DNA from: SZUA-584 sp041656035
Lineage (GTDB): Bacteria; Bacillota; Clostridia; Christensenellales; SZUA-584
NCBI GenBank assembly: GCA_964586785.1
Contig: CAZPHS010000004.1
Span: 1 to 64,000 of the forward strand
Length of the DNA stretch: 64,000 bases
Direction of reading: 5' to 3'
Positions within the stretch are counted from its first letter, which is position 1. Each line of letters starts with the position of its first letter. The position numbers and the translations under genes were made by a program. Positions 55,481 through 63,738 of this stretch are shown piece by piece. Below the pieces are notes generated by a model. The model was not told where the DNA came from. It searched no databases and saw only the letters and a program-made list of their open reading frames with translations.

Positions 55481-55699
55481 TTATTCGACTATAACGTTCG
55501 CGGCGTCTTCTTTTCTTATTGAAAGAGCGTATCCGCGAACCGAAACCTCTATAGGGTCTCCCAAAGGAGCAACTTTGCGCATGGAAACCACAGCGCCTCT
55601 CGTTATGCCCATATCCATAAAGCGGCGGCGCAAAGCGCCTTTTCCGTTAAGCCTGACCACCTTTACTTGTCTCCCGCAAGGCACCTGCTTTAGCGTCAT
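55481..55699 (-). CDS. feoA: Ferrous iron transport protein FeoA
   Basis: 72-residue SH3-like protein with the FeoA pattern: LNGKGALRRRFMDMGITRG and a C-terminal VSVRGYALSIRKEDA. It supports FeoB activity in the cytoplasm. The start at 55699 follows GGAGGGGG. First gene of feoA-feoB, with promoter and operator directly upstream. Confidence 0.93.
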   Translation of the reverse strand: MTLKQVPCGRQVKVVRLNGKGALRRRFMDMGITRGAVVSMRKVAPLGDPIEVSVRGYALSIRKEDAANVIVE

Positions 55700-55724
55700 T
55701 GTTACCCCCTCCAAATCACATATA

Positions 55725-55740
55725 GTTAGCCTCGGCTAAC
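55725..55740 (-). promoter_or_regulatory. Palindromic operator of feoA (DtxR/IdeR-like)
   Basis: GTTAGCC and GGCTAAC separated by 2 bp (55725-55740), placed at the expected transcription start. A further half-site, GGCTAAC, lies at about 55757-55763 inside the promoter spacer. The form resembles the metal-dependent DtxR/IdeR box (core TTAG-CTAA), not a Fur box. The regulator is inferred, not seen. Confidence 0.65.
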
Positions 55741-55746
55741 GATGTA

Positions 55747-55775
55747 AGTTTATCACGGCTAACTTTCATTGTCAA
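55747..55775 (-). promoter_or_regulatory. Promoter of feoA-feoB
   Basis: Minus strand: TTGACA (55770-55775), 17-bp spacer, TAAACT (55747-55752). Confidence 0.75.
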
Positions 55776-56403
55776 TATATTTGCATATATTTTTTTACTT
55801 GATTTATAAACAGCTTTGTATCCGTATATATTCACATTTCATATTCCGCCCGGCTTTTTTTAGGCTTGCCGCAAAACTGCAAAACGGCGGCTTTGCGCGG
55901 GTAATATACGGCAAGTATTTTCCGTTCGCAAGACAGAATTTTCCGCGGCTTTGCGTTATAGGGCGATTATTTAACGCCGGCCGTATTCGCCGCCGTACCA
56001 ATAATATGTTTTCACATATAATAAAACCAAGGAAATTATTTTTATGGTGGTATGATGAATTATATAAAAATGATGCCGGCGCAGCTTTTTAATTTCGGCG
56101 TGAAGCGTAAAGCCGCCGCGGTTGACGCGAAGACCGGCTGTAAAGCCGTACTGTTAACAAAAACCATACTAGACACGGCAAGCATAATGCGGCCGCCCGC
56201 AAAAAGCGCGGCCGGAACAAACAGCCCGCCGCAGCGGGTTGCCGCCGACGCCGCCGCCGAATGCTCCGCGCCGTTGGCTAACCTTGCCGGACAAAGCCGG
56301 CCGCCCGCGATAAGATGCCCTCAACGCCGCTGTGTATGCGGCTTTACGCGCTGCGGGGCAACGCGTAATTTTACAAATTGCAGACGGCGTTAGTACCATA
56401 TTG
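55776..56403. other. Gene-free region between feoA and the pyridoxal kinase gene
   Basis: No convincing gene in about 630 bp. The left half is AT-rich. From about 56060 to 56400 it is GC-rich and open in one frame on each strand, but the predicted proteins are Ala/Arg/Cys-rich and like no family I know, and neither start has a ribosome site. Confidence 0.5.
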
Positions 56404-57249
56404 TTATCGCCTGCCGAGCGTTTTTATCAGCCTTGGCAGCTGCGGCTCGAAACATAAACCGAAACGCAAATCGGTGCCGGCTTTATTTGTGCGGCGTATG
56501 CTGCCTGCCGTAAAATCCGCCGCCGTGCGCACAGCCTTTTTTATGCCAAAGCCGCTCAGCGCCGCGGCAACAAGGGCGCTTGAGAAAACGTCTCCCGCCC
56601 CGTGATAAAGCCCCGGCATATGCTTGGAAAAAGCGTATGAGATAGAGCCGCTTTGTTTGTCATAAGCGGCGGCTCCCATATGTTTATCGTCAAAACCGGT
56701 TCCCGTCAAAACAACATAGCGCGGACCTAGCTTTGCAAGCCGCAAAAGCAGACTTTCCACATATTCTTGAGTGTGCGGCCACCGTTTATACGGCTCGTCA
56801 AGCAAAAGCGCCGCCTCTGTGATATTAGGCACAATCATATCCGCGCGGGCGCAAAGCCCTCTCATGCCTTCCGGGAAATCCTTGGGCATCGTTTGATATA
56901 AAGCCCCGTTATCCGCCATAACCGGGTCTACAACAACAAGAGCGTCTTCCCGTCCAAGAAGCTTTATAACCCGCGCCGCTATATCAAGCTGCTTAAAAGA
57001 ACCCAAAAAGCCGGTATATATCGCGTCGAATTTTATCGGCAGGGTTGATAAGTGCGTCGCTATAGGCAATAAATCGTCCGTTAAGTCGCGGTAGGTAAAC
57101 CCGGCAAACCCACCCGTATGCGTTGAAAGAACGGCGGTGGGAATTACGCAAACCTCAATTCCCGCCGCGGATATAATAGGCATCGCCGCCGTAAGCGAGC
57201 ATTTGCCGAAGCAGGATATATCGTGTATAGCGGCTATCCTTTTTTGCAT
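56404..57249 (-). CDS. Pyridoxal/pyridoxamine kinase (PdxK/PdxY type)
   Basis: 281-residue ribokinase-fold kinase: HDISCFGKCSLTAAMPI at the N-terminus, the VVVDPVMADNG strand, NITEAALLL and the anion-hole GAGDVFSSALVAA with the catalytic aspartate. The TAVLSTHTGGF segment is typical of pyridoxal/pyridoxamine kinases rather than ThiD. It phosphorylates B6 vitamers for salvage. The start follows AGAGGAG. Single gene. Confidence 0.88.
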   Translation of the reverse strand: MQKRIAAIHDISCFGKCSLTAAMPIISAAGIEVCVIPTAVLSTHTGGFAGFTYRDLTDDLLPIATHLSTLPIKFDAIYTGFLGSFKQLDIAARVIKLLGREDALVVVDPVMADNGALYQTMPKDFPEGMRGLCARADMIVPNITEAALLLDEPYKRWPHTQEYVESLLLRLAKLGPRYVVLTGTGFDDKHMGAAAYDKQSGSISYAFSKHMPGLYHGAGDVFSSALVAAALSGFGIKKAVRTAADFTAGSIRRTNKAGTDLRFGLCFEPQLPRLIKTLGRR

Positions 57250-57365
57250 GGCGTTTCTCCTCTTTCCCTGATGTATTAATTATATAACAGAGCAATATGT
57301 ATAAACAAGTGCCGCAAAAACGCCGGTGTTCGTCAGTCAGCAATTTAAAACGCTAAAAATACTGA

Positions 57366-57394
57366 GTGACAAAAAGAGGACGTTACTGTATAAT
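57366..57394 (+). promoter_or_regulatory. Promoter for the Na/Pi transporter gene
   Basis: GTGACA (57366-57371), 17-bp spacer, TATAAT (57389-57394), 47 bp before the start. Confidence 0.6.
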
Positions 57395-57441
57395 CAACTG
57401 CGGTACGTATATTGTCCGGTTTTTTAAAATGGAGGTACTGG

Positions 57442-59058
57442 ATGGATATAATAACCGTATTTAAGCTTTTTGGCGGTCTCGCTTTGTTCGTTTTCGGCAT
57501 GAAAATGATGTCCGAGGGGCTGGAGCACGCCGCCGGAGACAGGCTGCGCCGCGTGCTTGAGGTTTTAACCGGCAAACGCTTCGCGGCGTTTTTAGTCGGC
57601 GCGGGAACAACGTCTTTGATACAAAGCTCTTCAGCCACAACGGTTATGGTCGTCGGCTTTGTCAACGCGGGTCTCATGACGCTGCTGCAGGCGACGGGAG
57701 TAATAATGGGCGCCAATGTGGGCACCTGTATCACCGCGCAGATTATCGCTTTTAATCTTACCGATATCGCCCCGCTTATACTGTTTATAGGAATGTTTCT
57801 TACCGTTTTTGTTAAAAAGCGCATGATATCGCGCGTAGGCGAGATAATACTAGGGTTTGGCGTGCTGTTTGTCGGTATGGCGATTATGTCCGAAGCTATG
57901 ACCCCTCTTAAAGACGACGCGGCGTTTCAAAACCTTCTTCTTAATTTCAGCAATCCTCTTATAGGCATACTCGCGGGCGCGCTTTTCACTGCGGTCATGC
58001 AAAGCTCTTCCGCGGCTATTGGCATATTGCAGGCTTTTGCCGGTCTTGGCCTTATAGGGCTTAACTCCTCCGCCTATGTGCTGCTTGGCATGAATATAGG
58101 CACGTGCATAACGGCCATACTCGCCGCCATCGGAACAAGCCAAAACTCAAAACGCGCGGCAGGCATACATTTGATGTTCAATATAGTAGGCACTCTGGTT
58201 TTTATAGGCGCTATGGCCATAATCCCCGATATTGTCGGGTTTGTCAAATCGCTGTCGCCGGATAGTCCCAAGAGTCAAATCGCCAATTTCCACCTGCTTT
58301 TTAATGTAAGCGTCGCCGTGTTGCTTTTCCCCTTTGCACCGCTTATGGTAAAGCTTATAAAGCGTATAATACCAGATAAGCACTCCGCCGACGAGGTGGA
58401 AAAAAGGCTTATATTTCTTGACGCGCGCATAATACAAACTCCCGCCATCGTTTTGGGCCAAACGTTAAAAGAGCTAAAGCGCCTTGGCGATATATCCGCC
58501 GATAATATGCGGCGCGCAACAACGGCTTTTTTCGACCGAAACGAATCAAAGGCGCGCAAGGTGCTCGATGTGGAAGAAACGATTGACTACTTAACCCACC
58601 ATATAACGGATTATTTAATCGAATTCCGCGGCATGGAAATCTCGGGACATGACCTTAAAATATTGGGCAGTCTCCATCATGTGGTTATAGATATGGAGCG
58701 TATAGGAGATTTGGCTGAAAACATTGCCGAGTTCTCTATTTCCATTACTGAAAGAAAATCCAAATTCAGCGAAGAAGCCGACGGTGAGCTTCGTACAATG
58801 ACGTCCAAAGCGTTGGAAACCTTGCAAAGAAGCCTTGAAGCTTTCGCGAAACGCGATAAATCCCTTCTCGCCGAGGTGGACAAGCTCGAGCAGGAAGTTG
58901 ACGATATGAAGAAACAATATATTGACAACCATATTGAACGCCTGCAAAGCAAGTTTTGCGACCCGCAGGTGGGCGTGGTGTTTACCAATATGGTTTCAAC
59001 GCTTGAACGCGTCGCCGACCACGCGTTAAATATTGCGTATTCCATAGCGGGCGACTGA
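57442..59058 (+). CDS. Na+/phosphate cotransporter with PhoU domain
   Basis: 538 residues. Two Na/Pi-cotransporter repeats each carry the QSSSA motif (QSSSATTVMVVGFVNAG and QSSSAAIGILQAF), with about nine membrane helices to residue 310. The C-terminal ~220 residues form PhoU-like helical bundles (LGSLHHVVIDMERIGDLAENIAE). It imports phosphate with sodium. The start at 57442 follows TGGAGGT; an upstream start at 57412 has no site. Confidence 0.92.
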   Translation: MDIITVFKLFGGLALFVFGMKMMSEGLEHAAGDRLRRVLEVLTGKRFAAFLVGAGTTSLIQSSSATTVMVVGFVNAGLMTLLQATGVIMGANVGTCITAQIIAFNLTDIAPLILFIGMFLTVFVKKRMISRVGEIILGFGVLFVGMAIMSEAMTPLKDDAAFQNLLLNFSNPLIGILAGALFTAVMQSSSAAIGILQAFAGLGLIGLNSSAYVLLGMNIGTCITAILAAIGTSQNSKRAAGIHLMFNIVGTLVFIGAMAIIPDIVGFVKSLSPDSPKSQIANFHLLFNVSVAVLLFPFAPLMVKLIKRIIPDKHSADEVEKRLIFLDARIIQTPAIVLGQTLKELKRLGDISADNMRRATTAFFDRNESKARKVLDVEETIDYLTHHITDYLIEFRGMEISGHDLKILGSLHHVVIDMERIGDLAENIAEFSISITERKSKFSEEADGELRTMTSKALETLQRSLEAFAKRDKSLLAEVDKLEQEVDDMKKQYIDNHIERLQSKFCDPQVGVVFTNMVSTLERVADHALNIAYSIAGD

Positions 59059-59083
59059 TCAAAAAGCTTATAACAATATTCGC

Positions 59084-59111
59084 AAAAGACCCTTCGCGGT
59101 CTTTTTTTTTT
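59084..59111 (+). terminator. Terminator after the Na/Pi transporter gene
   Basis: AAAAGACC (59084-59091) pairs with GGTCTTTT (59098-59105), within a run of ten Ts. Confidence 0.9.
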
Positions 59112-59193
59112 GGACAATCCATTGTCTTTACAAAGCGCGTGTTCGGCGGCTACGCCTACCGCCTTTTTCCGGATATGTCCGGCTCTCTCCACT

Positions 59194-60654
59194 TTAATCT
59201 AAAAAGCCTCCCAGCAGATATCTTTCCATACCGCCGCCGTTTTTGCCGCGCTTGCCGAAAGGCTCGCGCATATCCGTACAGCCCGCGGCGGGCTCCAACT
59301 GCCTTCTTGAGCACCAGTAGCGAAGCGCGTCCGGACTGTGGGTTATATCGTGAGGTTCGGTTGAGGCGTCCCCCGCCCGAAGCTTGTCATACCGCAGAAG
59401 GGGCAGACAGCGCAGCAAAGGCGCGCAGGTGGAAAAAATGACAAGACGGGGGCTCCCGCGCGAAACGCTTAAATATTCTTTCACGTTAAGCCACCCGTCT
59501 ATACGGCTGCTGCCGGCCTTTACAAGCGGCACGCCGTTTTGCGCGAATATCTCGGCGGCGCTGCGTCCGGTATCCTGCCTGCGGTTCCACATATCCGGCG
59601 GCGCTATATATTCCTCCACATTCTCGCACTGCGATTTTTTTATAACCTCTGCCGCTTCGGACACGGTCAAATCGGCGCGTTCTATGCTTCGGTAGCAATA
59701 TGCCCGTCCGTCCTCGTCCACCGCGAACCAAAGCACCGCCAGCATATCAAGCCCGTAGTCAAGCGCGGCGCTTTTTCTCCAGCCGGGAGGCAGCGCGAAA
59801 GGCTCCGTTACGTGCGCTTTTTCGCTAAACTCACTGAAAAACTGTCCGGCAAACACATTCCAGTCACCGTCAAGCCACGCGCGCCGCAGCATAGTCGGGA
59901 AGCTTTGTAGCTGCCTTATATAATCGGCTCCCCGCATGGCACGCTCGTGAAGGGCTGTTTTTGAAAGCGTTCCGCCGTACTTTTTTTTAAGCTTGGCATA
60001 CGTTTGCCTGTATCCCTCGTCGGACTCAAAAAGAGGCGCGTTATCATATACGCGCGCCTGTATAAAAACGTAATCGCGTCCGTTCTCGCCTCTCTTATAG
60101 TCCCTGTCTATAAAAAGCCGTTTTACCCACGCGTGACCTACGCCGCCCGGATTGCATGTTATATACGTGCGTTTTGGGTAGCCGCCGGTGCCCCTAACGC
60201 ACGCGCAAAGCCAGGAAAACTGGTATTCCGTAAGCTGCGTCGCCTCATCTAAAAAGATTACGTCGTATTCCTGCCCCTGGTATTGAAGCACGTCGCCCTC
60301 GTCGCTGCAATAACCAAGTTTTATGCGCGAACCCCAAGGAAAAGTAAACGCCTTCTCCCCCTCGTTATATTTAGGCTGATAATGCGGCGGCAAATACGAA
60401 TAAACGGCCTTAAGCCGTTTCGTATGGTTTTCGTGCAGCTCCGGAAATGTACGCCGCACTATAAGCATCTGTATGCCGGGATAATAAAAAGCAAGGTACG
60501 TCGCTTTGGCGCGTATGGCGTGAGACTTTCCGCCTCCCTTTGCCCCGCCGTATCCTACAAACCGAGCACTCGCCAAAAGAAAAGCCTCCTGCTTTTTGGT
60601 CGGCTTCCCAAAAGCGCGCAGCAATATATTGTCTAAACCCATATTTTTTATCAT
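59194..60654 (-). CDS. Phage terminase large subunit, isolated
   Basis: 486 residues. ATPase: Walker A GGAKGGGKS (36-44), Walker B VIFLDEA (131-137), coupling motif TCNPGG (165-170). RNase H-like nuclease: D298 and D302 in LDYGLD, then PPDMW and a late aspartate in HSPDALRYW. All motifs of a working DNA-packaging motor are present, but no portal, capsid or tail gene lies in the window. The matching small subunit is two genes upstream. A normally spaced ribosome site is missing; AAAAGGAG lies beyond a hairpin. Prophage relic or domesticated pair. Confidence 0.9.
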   Translation of the reverse strand: MIKNMGLDNILLRAFGKPTKKQEAFLLASARFVGYGGAKGGGKSHAIRAKATYLAFYYPGIQMLIVRRTFPELHENHTKRLKAVYSYLPPHYQPKYNEGEKAFTFPWGSRIKLGYCSDEGDVLQYQGQEYDVIFLDEATQLTEYQFSWLCACVRGTGGYPKRTYITCNPGGVGHAWVKRLFIDRDYKRGENGRDYVFIQARVYDNAPLFESDEGYRQTYAKLKKKYGGTLSKTALHERAMRGADYIRQLQSFPTMLRRAWLDGDWNVFAGQFFSEFSEKAHVTEPFALPPGWRKSAALDYGLDMLAVLWFAVDEDGRAYCYRSIERADLTVSEAAEVIKKSQCENVEEYIAPPDMWNRRQDTGRSAAEIFAQNGVPLVKAGSSRIDGWLNVKEYLSVSRGSPRLVIFSTCAPLLRCLPLLRYDKLRAGDASTEPHDITHSPDALRYWCSRRQLEPAAGCTDMREPFGKRGKNGGGMERYLLGGFLD

Positions 60655-60681
60655 ATAAAAAAGCGCCCGTTTAAGGCGCTT
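60655..60681 (-). terminator. Terminator-like hairpin between ferredoxin and terminase large subunit
   Basis: Minus strand: AAGCGCC (60675-60681) pairs with GGCGCTT (60661-60667), then a T-run that leads directly into the terminase ATG. It would end ferredoxin transcripts, yet it also separates the terminase start from its only SD-like sequence (AAAAGGAG, 60685-60692). Confidence 0.7.
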
Positions 60682-60696
60682 GCACTCCTTTTATAA

Positions 60697-60888
60697 TTAA
60701 TCCTCAATACGTATCACTTCCACCGGACAGCCCTCGGCTGCCTCGGCCGCGCTGTCTTCCGATTCTTTGGGTATCTGCTCCGTTATCGTTTCCGCGGGGC
60801 CGTCGTCTCCCATACGGAAAACCTCGGGGCATACGTCCGCGCATAACCCGCACAATATACACCCGTCCCTGTCTATTATCGCTCTCAT
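60697..60888 (-). CDS. Single-cluster [4Fe-4S] ferredoxin
   Basis: 63 residues. Cluster ligands are C10, C13 and C16 (CILCGLC) and C54 (CP near the end). C20 has no partner, and the second cluster of clostridial two-cluster ferredoxins is lost, as in other mono-cluster proteins. A soluble one-electron carrier, very acidic. It lies between the terminase small and large subunit genes on the same strand, an unexpected neighbourhood. The partner enzyme is unknown. Confidence 0.92.
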   Translation of the reverse strand: MRAIIDRDGCILCGLCADVCPEVFRMGDDGPAETITEQIPKESEDSAAEAAEGCPVEVIRIED

Positions 60889-60952
60889 ACCTTCCCCTCC
60901 CCTGCAGTCAAATTACTGGTAGTATTTCCTTTTGGCGTTTTGCTATTCACCG

Positions 60953-61393
60953 CTACCGCGCATATTTTTTTATACTTCCCAAATCAAAAGGAGGCATCGC
61001 GCGGGGACGGCAATCATCTCCCAATGCGCCCGTTATTTCAAGCTGTTTTAAACACAGCGAAGACGGTCTCTCGCTCTCCTCCCAATAGCGCTGAAGATGC
61101 AGCAAGCCCATTTGAGCGCACGCGGCAAGCCGCGGGTTGGGGACTGCGCAGCCAATATCCTCAATTCTAAAGTATCCTTCGCGCCAAAGATTAAGTCTTT
61201 CGCGCGTTATGCCAAGAGCGATGCACAAACCCGCGATACTGTATTTTCCCGCGTCGGCCGCGTCCTTAAGGTACGTATTAATCCGTTCGGCTATATTCTG
61301 TATATCAACGTCCCAAGCCCCGTTTGCCTCAATCGTGTAATCGGTTTTTTCCTTTAAGCGGATACCGCTTATCCGGCTGTTTTGCTTTGCCAT
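60953..61393 (-). CDS. Phage terminase small subunit-like DNA-binding protein
   Basis: 146 residues. A helix-turn-helix region reads SIAGLCIALGITRERLNLWREGYF, followed by a long helical stretch (NPRLAACAQMGLLHLQRYWEE) and a KQLEITGALGDD segment. This order, including the 'LALGI-R-TL' turn and a late 'LK--G' motif, is that of gp3-type small terminase subunits. It would recognise the packaging site and recruit the large subunit. The start at 61393 follows AAGGAGA. No other phage gene is adjacent. Confidence 0.65.
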   Translation of the reverse strand: MAKQNSRISGIRLKEKTDYTIEANGAWDVDIQNIAERINTYLKDAADAGKYSIAGLCIALGITRERLNLWREGYFRIEDIGCAVPNPRLAACAQMGLLHLQRYWEESERPSSLCLKQLEITGALGDDCRPRAMPPFDLGSIKKYAR

Positions 61394-61477
61394 ACAAGTC
61401 TCCTTAAAACACAATCGCTGATAAAAGCTTAAATCAAAAACAAACTCCGCATCGCTCAAAAAAACAACGGGCTCTTG

Positions 61478-61506
61478 TTCTCACAAAAGCGCAAATATGG
61501 TATACT
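61478..61506 (+). promoter_or_regulatory. Possible promoter of the kinase-like/nuclease-like and hpt operon
   Basis: TTCTCA (61478-61483), 17-bp spacer, TATACT (61501-61506), 61 bp before the TTG start. Confidence 0.4.
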
Positions 61507-61567
61507 TATAACATGCTTTTTTGCAGCGCAATAAATCCGCGTCCGCGGATTACGGAAGGAAGCTTAT

Positions 61568-62500
61568 TTGTCAGTTATCACTATATCAAGGCAGCAATGC
61601 AGCTTTGGAAACGAAATAGCCGCCTCACTGGCTCAAAAACTCGGGTTTTCGCTTATAACTCATGAAACGCTGCTTTCAGAATTTTTCGGGGACGCAAGCG
61701 CGCACGAGCGTCACATGCTCACCGAAAGCGCCAAATTCTATTTAACGGAGAAAAATACCGGCATTACCTACTTGAGTCTTCTTATAAACAGGCTGCGCGA
61801 ATACACGCAAAAAAACGATTGCGTTATGGTTGGGTTTGGCTCTCAGTCCATATTCGCCGGCGATAAAGACGCTTTGCACGTTAGGGTTTTCGCGCCCGAC
61901 AATTTAAGATTAGAGCGGCTTAGGCGGCAGTACCGCGTATCCGAGCAACAAGCTTTAAAAATACTTGAAAAAACGGACAGGAAACAAAAAAGGTTTGTTT
62001 CCGCGCTGTTTGGCATATCCATAGCGGATGTCTCCCATTATCATATTATGCTCAACACCTGTATGCTTACCGTTGACGAGTGCGTAGCCGCCGTTATGGC
62101 CATGCACAGCCAGCGCGCCGTTATAGAGCGCATAGAAAACGAAACACAAAAGGGTGCGGCGCAGTGCCATCTTTCCGACGTCGCGCTGCTTAAAAACAAG
62201 TCCGAAGCAGAATTCGCCCGCCTTCTTGATATGTACCATATCGACTGGATTTACGAGCCTAAAACATTTCCGGTGGAATGGGACGCTTCCGGAAACGTAA
62301 CTTCCGCGTTCAGTCCGGATTTTTATCTGCCCAAGTTTGACACGTATATTGAACTGACAACTATGAATCAAAAATATGTAACCGAAAAAAATAAAAAAGT
62401 TAAAAAGCTGCGCGAGCTTTATCCCGGCATCAATATAAAAATTGTTTATAAAAAAGATTTTCATTCCCTGCTCGGCCGCTTTTTTCCTAACGGAGAATAA
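61568..62500 (+). CDS. Cytidylate-kinase-like domain fused to a PD-(D/E)XK-like domain
   Basis: 310 residues in two parts. Residues 1-178 follow the cytidylate-kinase-2 family (ITISR start, VRVFAPDNLRLERL, the D-x-KR-FV-ALF and LNTCMLTVDECVAAVM segments), but the phosphate loop is altered: where the family has GSGG it has CSFGN. Residues 205-305 look like a restriction-type nuclease fold: E215, FSPDFYLP (D251), IELTTMNQ (E262), then a Lys-rich helix and INIKIVYKKD. It starts at TTG 61568 behind GGAAGGA and ends 2 bp before hpt. Function unknown; a nucleotide-sensing or nucleic-acid role is a guess. Confidence 0.7.
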   Translation: MSVITISRQQCSFGNEIAASLAQKLGFSLITHETLLSEFFGDASAHERHMLTESAKFYLTEKNTGITYLSLLINRLREYTQKNDCVMVGFGSQSIFAGDKDALHVRVFAPDNLRLERLRRQYRVSEQQALKILEKTDRKQKRFVSALFGISIADVSHYHIMLNTCMLTVDECVAAVMAMHSQRAVIERIENETQKGAAQCHLSDVALLKNKSEAEFARLLDMYHIDWIYEPKTFPVEWDASGNVTSAFSPDFYLPKFDTYIELTTMNQKYVTEKNKKVKKLRELYPGINIKIVYKKDFHSLLGRFFPNGE

Positions 62501-62502
62501 AT

Positions 62503-63033
62503 ATGAACAGGCCGTATTACAAAAAAATAGCGTTCACGGAGCTGCAGCTAAAATCCCGCGCCGTGGAATTGGGCAATGATATATCAAAAGACTACGAAGG
62601 AAAAGAACTTGTTCTAATCGCGCTGCTAAAAGGTTCTCTTTATTTCTGCGCGGACTTAACACGCGCCATTTCCGTACCTTTAATGATAGATTTTATGTCC
62701 ATAGGCGTTTACGCCTCCAACCAGTCGGGCATTGTGCGCATAACCAAAGACCTGGACATAGACATAACGGGCAAACACGTGCTGATAATAGAAGATATCG
62801 TCCGCACCGGCTTAACTTTAGGATACTTAGTGCAAAACCTTGAGGCGCGCCGGCCGGCAAGCGTTAAGGTATGCGCTTTATTTGTTAATCCAAACCAGCA
62901 GCTTATAGACGTGCCGCTTGCATATACGGGTTTTACCGTGGCAAACGAATGGCTTATGGGCTACGGCATGGACGCGGGCGAAAAATGGCGCAACCTGCCA
63001 TACGTTGTGGAAATCGAAAAAGGCATGAGCTGA
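62503..63033 (+). CDS. hpt: Hypoxanthine phosphoribosyltransferase
   Basis: 176 residues: the LIALLKGSLYFCADL and DFMSIGVYASNQSG loops, the PRPP-binding VLIIEDIVRTGLTL and the C-terminal DAGEKWRNLPYV. It converts hypoxanthine or guanine with PRPP to IMP or GMP in purine salvage. The ATG is 2 bp after the kinase-like fusion gene, so they are co-transcribed. In many Firmicutes hpt lies between tilS and ftsH; here it does not follow tilS, and what lies beyond 64000 is not known. Confidence 0.95.
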   Translation: MNRPYYKKIAFTELQLKSRAVELGNDISKDYEGKELVLIALLKGSLYFCADLTRAISVPLMIDFMSIGVYASNQSGIVRITKDLDIDITGKHVLIIEDIVRTGLTLGYLVQNLEARRPASVKVCALFVNPNQQLIDVPLAYTGFTVANEWLMGYGMDAGEKWRNLPYVVEIEKGMS

Positions 63034-63119
63034 TTTTGCCGCCGCGCCGAATGCGCTCTTTCGCGCGGTTTGCGAAACTCATACAGTCTTATCCGTGATT
63101 ATTTTTGGAATATAAAGAA

Positions 63120-63462
63120 GCTCCAGCGAACCCTCATTCAAGCGCTTGCCTTAGCGTCAACTCATTGTGCAAATTTTTCAAGCTTTCCGCCGCCGGCCCT
63201 GAATCTATCAAATCCATCTCTGCCGCGGCCTGCGCGTCCGTTTATGCTTTGGCCTTCGCCTCAGACATCACTTTTGCGCATACCCGCTTTTAAGACTTCT
63301 TTTCAAAACCCTTGCCCGCGTGTCCGGCCTGCTCCAAGCTACATCGCCTAGCTTTCGCTCTGCTTTTGCCTGTCGCATTTGCCCACCGCACTAAAGTGCG
63401 TCGACTCTCCGCTAGAGGTTAGAAGCGCTCCCCTTCGGTATTCCCTGGAGCGTACGAGTACT
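63120..63462 (-). other. Unexplained structured segment with a broken coding-like frame
   Basis: Part of a 705-bp stretch without an intact gene (63034-63738). Hairpins: CGCTCC/GGAGCG (about 63426-63453) and CGCACTAAAGTGCG (63396-63411). On the minus strand one frame from 63388 to a TGA at 63134 has the codon flavour of the region's genes but two in-frame TAA codons (63292-63290 and 63244-63242). I recognise no RNA family: tmRNA, RNase P and SRP landmarks are absent. It may be an RNA gene, a dispersed repeat or a dead gene. Confidence 0.4.
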
Positions 63463-63657
63463 ATAACACATTGTATCTGCATACACAACCCTTAAAATCC
63501 GCCACAAAACGTCGATACGCGTCAACCTCGTACACAACGTCCCTAAAATCCCCTATTATCTTTCGCTATCTGAAATCTTCGCTGTATTTCGCTGTTATCC
63601 ATTATTATCTGTCACAATAAATAGAATTACGTATTTTTTATAAATTATAAAAAGGAA

Positions 63658-63685
63658 TTGGGCATAGCGGTTTAGAATATATAAT
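63658..63685 (+). promoter_or_regulatory. Promoter for the gene at the right edge
   Basis: TTGGGC (63658-63663), 16-bp spacer, TATAAT (63680-63685). Confidence 0.5.
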
Positions 63686-63738
63686 ATGCGTATACGAATT
63701 TATCGATACGCGTTAATAAAATTTTAAGGAGAATACAT

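Noticed and set aside
56052..56393. 113-residue frame with Ala/Arg/Cys-rich product
   Set aside because: No family resemblance and no convincing ribosome site; the opposite strand is open as well.
63070..63351. Plus-strand 93-residue frame after hpt
   Set aside because: Pro/Ser/Phe-rich translation is typical of an antisense reading; no ribosome site.
63060..63480. tmRNA, RNase P RNA or SRP RNA
   Set aside because: The fixed landmarks (GGATTCGACA and CCA end for tmRNA, GAGGAAAGTCC for RNase P, the GGTGCTGTT-type SRP loop) are not found on either strand.
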